From NCBI GenBank assembly GCA_003551745.1, contig PUNI01000371.1, forward strand, positions 1-7,461: a stretch of DNA of 7,461 bases. The letters run 5' to 3'. Position 1 is the first letter of the stretch, and each line of letters begins with the position of its first letter. The notes beneath the pieces were generated by a model. The model saw only the letters and a program-made list of their open reading frames with translations. It made no database searches and was not told the DNA's origin. Shown here in pieces: positions 1 to 4,838 of the stretch. Source of the stretch: Paracoccaceae bacterium (GTDB lineage Bacteria; Pseudomonadota; Alphaproteobacteria; Rhodobacterales; Rhodobacteraceae). Both the position numbers and the translations under genes were made by a program.

Positions 1-1301
1 AGCGGGATATAGACCGACTGGTTCTCGGTCACGAGGTGGGTCTCGCCGTCCACCGTCACCTTCGCGGTGCCCTGCACCACGATCCAGTGTTCCGAGCGGT
101 GGTGGTGGCTCTGCAGGCTGAGCGCGGCGCCGGGATGCACCACGATGCGCTTGACCTGAAAGCGCTCGCCCTTGGCCAGGCTCTCGAAGAATCCCCAGGG
201 CCGGTGGTCGACCGGAAAGGCCTCGGCCTGCGCCGCGCCCCGGGCCTTGAGCGCGGCCACCGCCTCCTTCACCCGCTGTGCATCCTCGCGCCGGGCGACC
301 AGGACGGCATCCGACATCGCCACCGCGATGATGTCGGACAGCCCGATGCCCACCAGCTCCAGCCGGTCGGACTCCGAGCGCAGCAGGCTTCCAGCGCAGT
401 CGATGGCGGTGGCAGGCCCCGTGCAGACATTGCCCGCCGCGTCGGGGCCGGCCTCGCGCCAGACCGCGGCCCAGTCGCCGAGATCCGACCAGCCGGCGGC
501 GAAGGGCACCACGGCGAGGTTCTCTGCCCGCTCCATCACCGCATAGTCGATCGAGATCTCCCCGGCCTCGGCCCAGGGGCCGGGGGCGAGGCGCAGGAAG
601 CCCAGATCTGGCCGGGCCTCCGCGACCGCGCGGCGGACCGGGGCGAGAAGCTCCGGCGCATGGGTCTCGAAACCGGCCAGGATGGCGCGGACCGAGAAGA
701 GGAAGATGCCCGCGTTCCACAGATGGCGCCCGGACTCCAGCATCTCGGCAGCGCGGGCCGGCGCGGGTTTCTCGACGAAACGCAGAAGCGGGTGCGGACC
801 GGGATCGCCCGCGGGCAGCGGATCGGTCAGTTCGAGCCAGCCATAGCCGGTTTCGGCCCGGGTGGGGTGGATGCCGAAGGTGACGAGCTGGCCCGCCTGC
901 GCGGCCGGCACTGCCGCCGCGACCGCGTCGCGGAAGGCGGCGGCGTCGGGCACCACATGGTCGGAGGGGGCCACCAGCATCAGCGCGTCGGGATCGCTGC
1001 GGGCGAGCCAGAGCGTGGCGGCCAGCACCGCCGGTGCGGTGTTGCGGGGCGCGGGCTCGATCAGCACCGCGCCGGGATCGATGCCCGCCGCGGCGAGCTG
1101 CTCGGTGACGATGAAGCGGAAATCGGCGCCCGTCAGCACCAGGGGCGGGGCATAGCCCGGCCCTGAGAGCCGCTGCGCCGAGGCCTGGAACAGCGTCTCG
1201 GAGCCCGTCAGCGGGACGAACTGCTTGGGATAGCTCTTGCGCGATAGGGGCCAGAGCCGCGTGCCGGACCCGCCGCAGAGGATGACCGGGGTAATCTCCA
1301 T
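1..1301 (-). CDS. manC: Mannose-1-phosphate guanylyltransferase / mannose-6-phosphate isomerase (GDP-mannose synthesis), 3' end outside window
   Basis: This cytoplasmic bifunctional enzyme makes mannose-6-phosphate from fructose-6-phosphate and GDP-mannose from mannose-1-phosphate and GTP, supplying activated mannose for exopolysaccharide. Reading the minus strand from the ATG at 1301 gives 433 codons with no stop. The nucleotidyltransferase signature GGSGTRLWPLSR lies at residues 10-21, followed by PKQF at 25-28. The sugar-phosphate motif FVEKP is at 175-179. A type II phosphomannose isomerase cupin domain begins around residue 350, with RPWG at 367-370 and the metal-site region HHHRSEHW at 399-406. 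Family members run to about 470-480 residues, so roughly 40 C-terminal residues are missing only because the window ends. The start is supported by a purine-rich Shine-Dalgarno (GGAAGGGAG, 1309-1317) 7 bases upstream. It is transcribed divergently from the tail-like cassette. No convincing minus-strand promoter was seen. Family assignment is firm; the exact polymer served is unknown. Confidence 0.95.
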   Translation of the reverse strand, partial: MEITPVILCGGSGTRLWPLSRKSYPKQFVPLTGSETLFQASAQRLSGPGYAPPLVLTGADFRFIVTEQLAAAGIDPGAVLIEPAPRNTAPAVLAATLWLARSDPDALMLVAPSDHVVPDAAAFRDAVAAAVPAAQAGQLVTFGIHPTRAETGYGWLELTDPLPAGDPGPHPLLRFVEKPAPARAAEMLESGRHLWNAGIFLFSVRAILAGFETHAPELLAPVRRAVAEARPDLGFLRLAPGPWAEAGEISIDYAVMERAENLAVVPFAAGWSDLGDWAAVWREAGPDAAGNVCTGPATAIDCAGSLLRSESDRLELVGIGLSDIIAVAMSDAVLVARREDAQRVKEAVAALKARGAAQAEAFPVDHRPWGFFESLAKGERFQVKRIVVHPGAALSLQSHHHRSEHWIVVQGTAKVTVDGETHLVTENQSVYIP

Positions 1302-1403
1302 GATGCGGCTCCCTTCCGACGGACGGCCCCCGGGCAGGGATAGGGCAGCACCCGGCCCGCGTCCATCCGCGGGCGGGCGGTGCGGCGCCCGTCCGGACCG
1401 GGA

Positions 1404-1433
1404 TTGACAGGCGCGCTCTCCCTATGGTAGAAA
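1404..1433 (+). promoter_or_regulatory. Candidate sigma-70-type promoter for the tail-like cassette
   Basis: A perfect -35 consensus TTGACA (1404-1409) is followed after 18 bases by TAGAAA (1428-1433), a 4/6 match to TATAAT. A 17-base spacing would instead use the weaker GGTAGA. The start site would fall near 1440. The palindrome GTCCGGAC (1391-1398) sits immediately upstream, where a regulator could bind. The -35 is strong and the -10 weak. The intrinsic terminator begins only about 15 bases after the predicted start, so unregulated output would be a very short RNA. Confidence 0.45.
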
Positions 1434-1455
1434 AACACATCATCCGGAAGATGTG
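1431..1455 (-). terminator. Possible intrinsic terminator on the minus strand
   Basis: A perfect 6-bp stem CACATC (1436-1441) / GATGTG (1450-1455) with an 8-base loop is followed, on the minus strand, by five T (complement of A 1431-1435). It is weaker and less GC-rich than the neighbouring plus-strand terminator. It would stop leftward transcription coming from the cassette side before it reached manC. It cannot serve manC itself, whose transcription starts to its left. The A tract overlaps the proposed -10 box, so it may instead be fortuitous. Confidence 0.4.
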
Positions 1456-1479
1456 CCCGCGCCCGACGTGGGCTTTTTT
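1455..1479 (+). terminator. Intrinsic terminator just after the cassette promoter
   Basis: The stem GCCCGCG (1455-1461) / CGTGGGC (1467-1473) forms 7 pairs including one G-U, with the 5-base loop CCCGA. It is followed directly by six T (1474-1479), then C and three more T. This is a textbook Rho-independent terminator shape. It lies 142 bases upstream of the first cassette gene, with no plus-strand gene before it in the window. It is therefore either an attenuator in the leader or the end of a tiny RNA. Confidence 0.7.
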
Positions 1480-1510
1480 CTTTCCGGCGCATCGATCCCG
1501 CATCCCTGTC

Positions 1511-1545
1511 GGCCTGCCTTTCCTCTCGGACGGATCCGGCAGGCC
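1511..1545 (+). other. Leader stem-loop
   Basis: A perfect 8-bp inverted repeat GGCCTGCC (1511-1518) / GGCAGGCC (1538-1545) encloses a 19-base loop. No T tract follows, so it is not a terminator. It lies in the presumed untranslated leader of the tail-like cassette and could affect RNA stability or antitermination. In DNA this GC-rich, an 8-bp repeat may also arise by chance. Confidence 0.35.
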
Positions 1546-1620
1546 CGCCGCATGCGCGCCCTCGGCCGCATCGGAGCGGCGTCGAGCGCCCGCGCGCGAC
1601 CCAGCAGGAGCCGTTTGCCC

Positions 1621-2928
1621 ATGTCAGCCCATCTCTGCATCGTCTCCGGCACCCTGGTGGCGCCGGACGGATCGCCCATGCCCGATGTGAACGTGCACTT
1701 CCTGCCTGCCCCGGTGGCGATGCGGGCGGTCGACAGTCGGATACTGGCACCGCGGCCGGTGACGGTAACCGCCGACGCCGAGGCCCGGATCAGCGTGCAG
1801 CTGGCGCCCGGCGTCTACAGCGTGCGCACCCGCGAGGCCGCGGGGCGCGAATACGACCCCTATCTGATCGAGGTGCCGGCCCGGGAGACGGCGGAACTGT
1901 CGGAGATCGTGATCCCGCTGCAGGCACCCCAATCGGTTTATGACGCGGCGGCCTCGGCGCGGCAGGCGGCGCTGTCGGCGGGCGAGGTGCAGGCGGTGCT
2001 GGACCAGATCCAGGGGCTTGAAGGCACCGATCTGGCCGCGCTGGCGCAGCTCGTCGAGGAGGTGCAGGGCTTCATCCCCGAGACCGGCGCCGATGGCGAG
2101 GTGCTGACGCTGACCGGCGGCGCGCCGGCTTGGCGGCCCGCCCCCGGCGGCGCGGTCGCCAGCGTCAACGGCCAGACCGGCGCCGTGGTGCTGTCGGCCA
2201 CCGGCCTCGGCGCCGCCACCGCCGCGCAAGGCGCGCGGGCCGACAGCGCGCTGCAGCCCGGCGCACCGATCCCCTGGGCGGATGTCACCGGCACGCCCGC
2301 CCTCTTCCCGCCTGCTCCGCACGGACATGCCATCCCCGAGATTGCCGGGCTGGCGGCGGCCCTCGACGCCAAGGCAGGGCGCACGACCTTCAGCGCCGGT
2401 GCGGCCGGGCTCGTGCCGGCATCCGGCGCTGGCAGCGCCGACCGCTTCCTGCGCGCCGACGGCGCCTGGGTGGAGCCCCCTGGCAGCGGCGGGGGTGGCA
2501 CCATCGGCTGGGCCGACGTCACCGGCAAGCCGGGCTGGACCGCGAGCTTCGACGGCAGCTATGCCAGCCTCGCCGGCACCCCGGTCCTGGGCAGCGCGGC
2601 GGCAGCGGCGGCAGGCGATTTCGCCACGGCCGTGCAGGGGGCGCGGGCCGATACCGCCCTGCAGCCGGGCGCGCAGATCCCCTGGGCCGACATCACCGGC
2701 GCTCCGGCCCTCGCGACCGTGGCCGTTTCGGGGCGCTATGACGACCTCGCAAACCGGCCAGCCCTGTTCGACGGAACCTGGGACAGCCTGGCGGGACGGC
2801 CGGCCAGCTTCCCGCCCGCGGGCCACGGCCATGGCATGGCCGAGATCGACGGGCTGCAGGCCGCGCTCGACACCAAGGCCGACGCCGCCGCGATCGGCGA
2901 TATTCAGGCCATCCTGGAGAGCATCTGA
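1621..2928 (+). CDS. Phage tail-fibre-like repeat protein (435 aa)
   Basis: The start is ATG 1621, with GGAG (1607-1610) 10 bases upstream. Residues about 5-105 look like a small beta-sandwich of the prealbumin/carboxypeptidase-regulatory type (GTLVAPDGSPMPDV near the start, LAPGVYSVRTRE near 61-72), as found at the N-terminus of phage tail proteins. An Ala/Gln-rich probable coiled coil follows (about 105-155). The rest is tail-fibre repeat sequence: SVNGQTGAVVLS from 181, WADVTGTPALFPP from 219, HGH at 234-236, GLVPASGAG from 263, DGAW at 280-283, and further W-A-D-[VI]-T-G units at 297 and 355. A second HGH is at 402-404, followed by a GLQAALDTKA unit. A Gly-rich hinge lies near 287-293. 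No signal peptide or membrane segment is visible. The fibre repeats suggest a trimeric fibre shaft. The stop overlaps the next ATG by one base, so translation is probably coupled. Tail-fibre resemblance is strong; the function in this setting is unknown. Confidence 0.85.
   Translation: MSAHLCIVSGTLVAPDGSPMPDVNVHFLPAPVAMRAVDSRILAPRPVTVTADAEARISVQLAPGVYSVRTREAAGREYDPYLIEVPARETAELSEIVIPLQAPQSVYDAAASARQAALSAGEVQAVLDQIQGLEGTDLAALAQLVEEVQGFIPETGADGEVLTLTGGAPAWRPAPGGAVASVNGQTGAVVLSATGLGAATAAQGARADSALQPGAPIPWADVTGTPALFPPAPHGHAIPEIAGLAAALDAKAGRTTFSAGAAGLVPASGAGSADRFLRADGAWVEPPGSGGGGTIGWADVTGKPGWTASFDGSYASLAGTPVLGSAAAAAAGDFATAVQGARADTALQPGAQIPWADITGAPALATVAVSGRYDDLANRPALFDGTWDSLAGRPASFPPAGHGHGMAEIDGLQAALDTKADAAAIGDIQAILESI
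2233..2292 (+). repeat. Internal 60-bp repeat, copy 1
   Basis: Encodes residues 205-224 of the tail-fibre-like protein (core ARADSALQPGAP then IPWADVTG). It pairs with the copy at 2641-2700. By eye 51 of 60 bases and 17 of 20 residues agree, and most differences are at third codon positions. This points to a duplicated fibre repeat kept under protein-level selection. Confidence 0.8.
2641..2700 (+). repeat. Internal 60-bp repeat, copy 2
   Basis: Encodes residues 341-360 of the same protein (core ARADTALQPGAQ then IPWADITG), the second copy of the unit at 2233-2292. The two copies are 408 bases apart, 136 codons, so the reading frame is kept. Confidence 0.8.
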
Positions 2929-4676
2929 TGCCCGTTTCGGAAAGCCTGGCCACCGAGCTCGACCGCATCCTCGCCGCCAAGGGAGCGTTGCGCCTGGCGA
3001 TCACCGGCCGCGGCGGCAGCCTGCCCCAGAACGCCCGGCTGGACGCCTATGCCTCGGCGGTGGAAGCGCTTCCCGTCGGCACGCCCGGCGATCGCGCCGA
3101 CATCCTCGCCGCCGGTATCGCCTCCACGGATGTGCGGGTGGGCGACACGGTGACCCTGACCGTCACCGCCACCGGCGATCCGGCGCCCGCGCTGAGCTAT
3201 CAGTGGCTGCGCAACACGGTCGCGATCACAGGCGCGACCGGGCCGGCATACACCGCCACCCCGGACGACATCGGCCCGGAGACGCTGGCCTGCCGGATCA
3301 CGGCGACGAACCTGCTGGGCGGCGTCGACTACAGCGCACAGCGCACCACCGCCCCTGTCAGTGTGGCCGCCGCCGATACCGCCCCGGCCGCATTCGCCGG
3401 CGCGCAGTGGAGCCTGGAGACCGCCAGTGCGGGCGCGGTGGTGCAGATCGCCGCCCTGCCGGAGGATGGCGGCCAGCCGATCAGTGCGCTCGAATACCGG
3501 CTCAACGCGGGTCCGGCGGCGGGGCTGGGCGGTGCGACGCCGGACGCCTATCCCGTCGCGGGGGCGGAGGGCGATGCGGTGCAGATCCGCGCCGTGAACG
3601 CGATCGGCGCCGGCACCTGGTCGGACGCGCGACAGCTGCCGGCCGCGACGGTTGCGGCGGTACTGTCGAATCTTGTTCTCGATACCGCCTCTGCCCCGCC
3701 GGAGCTGCGTGTGGATACCGACCAGGCGGGCCAGCTGCACTGGATGACCGGCCCCGAGGCCTTCCGCAGCGCCGGGCAGGTCAGGGACGGCATCGGCGCC
3801 GAGGACAGTGGCAGCGTTCCGGTCGGCAGCGGCAACACCGAGGCCACGCTGGTGCTGGAGACCACCGCCGCGGGGGTCGCGCGCCATGTCCATGTGGTTC
3901 TTGAAACCGATGCGGGTTTCTCGAACGTGCTGAGCGCGGATTTCATGCTGGCCGAGGGCGGAGGGGCCGTCGAGCTCGATCCGCTGACCCAGTTCCGCAC
4001 CGATTTCAGCGACTATGCCGGCGCCGACATCCTGGCGAGCGCGGACTGGAGCAGCGGACAGGACGCACCGCCGCTGCGGATCGTCGAGGAAACCGGCATG
4101 GGCTTCGGATACCGCCTCGCACTTGGCAGCGACCAGAACAACTGGCGGGCCGTGCGCTGGCTGCGGGTGCCTCCGGCGACCGATGCCGATATCGTCTGGC
4201 TGATGCAATCGAGCTTTGCGCCCAACGACAACAACCCCTTCGCCGGCGTCTTCGCCCGCGGCAGCTTCCCGTCGTCGCGCGGTGGCAATGCGGCGCTGGT
4301 CGGCGGGGCGAACTCGGGCGACGCGCTGTCGGGTTTCCTGGCCCGGGCGGCGGGTGCCAGCGGGGTCAATGACTGGATCAACGAGCCCCATGGCGTCGAT
4401 CCGCTGGAGCTGACCTGGTACCGCTTCCAGGTGAGCGGCGGCACGCGCAGGCTGAAGATCTGGCAGGCCGACCCGGACGCCGCGGATCGCGGCTTCGCGA
4501 ACCAGCCGGCGGCCTGGCTGCTGGAAGCCGGAGATGCCGACGCGCTGCTCGCCACGGCCGGCGGGGTCGGGCTCCACACCCGCCGGATCAGCGGCAACGC
4601 GGAGATCAACACCAACTGGTTCTACTTCCTCGGAGTCGGCATCGACGGTGCACCGGCCCCGGGCCCGGACATGTGA
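2928..4676 (+). CDS. Multidomain tail-like protein with Ig-like, FN3-like and lectin-like regions (582 aa)
   Basis: ATG 2928 shares its A with the preceding TGA; GGAGAG (2916-2921) lies 6 bases upstream. Residues about 6-48 (LATELDRILAAKG to LDAYASAVEAL) match a motif frequent in phage tail proteins: a helix with AAKG, then a small L-x-x-Y-x-x-x-I/V segment. Residues about 60-147 form an Ig-like domain with core Trp93 (YQWLRN), D-x-G near 114-116 and ACRITATN at 121-128; only one of the usual two core Cys is present. Residues about 150-240 resemble FN3 (ALEYRLNAG, VQIRAVNAIGAGTWSD). A third beta-sandwich is likely at about 245-342. The C-terminal 230 residues, rich in Trp and Asn (NNWRAVRWLRV, LTWYRFQVSGG, TNWFYFLGVGIDG), look like a concanavalin-A-type jelly roll, a fold often binding glycans; this is inferred from pattern only. 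No signal peptide. Likely role: adhesin or glycan-binding fibre tip. Specific function not known. Confidence 0.85.
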   Translation: MPVSESLATELDRILAAKGALRLAITGRGGSLPQNARLDAYASAVEALPVGTPGDRADILAAGIASTDVRVGDTVTLTVTATGDPAPALSYQWLRNTVAITGATGPAYTATPDDIGPETLACRITATNLLGGVDYSAQRTTAPVSVAAADTAPAAFAGAQWSLETASAGAVVQIAALPEDGGQPISALEYRLNAGPAAGLGGATPDAYPVAGAEGDAVQIRAVNAIGAGTWSDARQLPAATVAAVLSNLVLDTASAPPELRVDTDQAGQLHWMTGPEAFRSAGQVRDGIGAEDSGSVPVGSGNTEATLVLETTAAGVARHVHVVLETDAGFSNVLSADFMLAEGGGAVELDPLTQFRTDFSDYAGADILASADWSSGQDAPPLRIVEETGMGFGYRLALGSDQNNWRAVRWLRVPPATDADIVWLMQSSFAPNDNNPFAGVFARGSFPSSRGGNAALVGGANSGDALSGFLARAAGASGVNDWINEPHGVDPLELTWYRFQVSGGTRRLKIWQADPDAADRGFANQPAAWLLEAGDADALLATAGGVGLHTRRISGNAEINTNWFYFLGVGIDGAPAPGPDM

Positions 4677-4685
4677 GGGTTTGAA

Positions 4686-4838
4686 ATGCCGATGGTAACC
4701 GGACGGACCTGGTCGATCCGCGTACGCAACACCTCGAACGTCTTCGAGGAGCCGGAGTTCGAGGACGAGCCCTCCGGCAGCGCGACCTGGATCGACAGCG
4801 CGGCCTGGAACGACAGCAGCACATGGAGCGAGACATGA
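4686..4838 (+). CDS. Small acidic Trp-repeat protein (50 aa) in the tail-like cassette
   Basis: Begins MPMVTGRTWSIRVRN at ATG 4686, with GAGGG (4675-4679) 6 bases upstream; it starts 9 bases after the previous stop. A short basic N-terminus (to residue 14) is followed by an acidic middle (FEEPEFEDEP, 20-29). The tail repeats every six residues as W-x-[DE]-S/T-x-x, with Trp at 35, 41 and 47. Its TGA overlaps the ATG of the beta-helix gene (ATGA). Good ribosome binding site, tight spacing and coupling on both sides support a real gene despite its size. I do not recognise a named family. Being between two tail-like genes suggests a small structural or connector protein. A shifted start at the second Met (4692) is possible. 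Confidence 0.75.
   Translation: MPMVTGRTWSIRVRNTSNVFEEPEFEDEPSGSATWIDSAAWNDSSTWSET
4788..4838 (+). repeat. 18-bp tandem repeat encoding the W-x-D/E motif
   Basis: Units start at TGG 4788, 4806 and 4824; the last is cut short by the stop at 4836-4838. They encode WIDSAA, WNDSST and WSET. In the third unit the Trp-Ser-Glu codons (TGGAGCGAG) also supply the GGAG Shine-Dalgarno (4825-4828) of the downstream beta-helix gene, and the unit ends in the overlapping ATGA. Confidence 0.7.

Larger units (their letters stand above)
1302..1620. other. Divergent intergenic region (319 bases) with promoter, two hairpins and structured leader
   Basis: This gap separates manC (leftward) from the tail-like cassette (rightward). 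From left to right it holds the manC ribosome binding site, a GC-rich stretch with no clear signal, a perfect palindrome GTCCGGAC (1391-1398) just upstream of a TTGACA box, the candidate promoter, two abutting hairpins (1436-1473), a long stem-loop (1511-1545) and a small hairpin with arms GCCGC (1565-1569) and GCGGC (1576-1580). An open frame continuous with the first plus-strand gene reaches back to 1453, with possible ATGs at 1453 and 1552. Neither has a Shine-Dalgarno, and the implied extension is low-complexity Arg/Ala/Ser sequence, so I treat it as non-coding leader. Confidence 0.7.

Noticed and set aside
36..1166. Long plus-strand open frame (376 codons) opposite manC
   Set aside because: It is the GC-driven antisense shadow of manC. 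The minus-strand frame carries GGSGTRLWPLSR, FVEKP and HHHRSEHW, while the plus frame is Arg/Gly/His-rich with no recognisable motif.
1426..1430. GGTAG resembling the core of the RfaH ops/JUMPstart element upstream of polysaccharide genes
   Set aside because: Only five bases match, it overlaps the proposed -10 box, and RfaH/ops control is typical of gammaproteobacteria.
1453..1620. N-terminal extension of the first cassette protein from ATG 1453 or 1552
   Set aside because: The extension would start inside the terminator hairpin or lack a Shine-Dalgarno, and is low-complexity Arg/Ser/Ala sequence. ATG 1621 has GGAG at a proper distance and begins a recognisable domain.
2904..4577. Minus-strand open frame of 557 codons opposite the Ig/FN3-like gene
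   Set aside because: Composition is Arg/Gly/Ala-rich without domains, and the plus strand has a clear multidomain protein with a ribosome binding site and coupled start. It is an antisense shadow.
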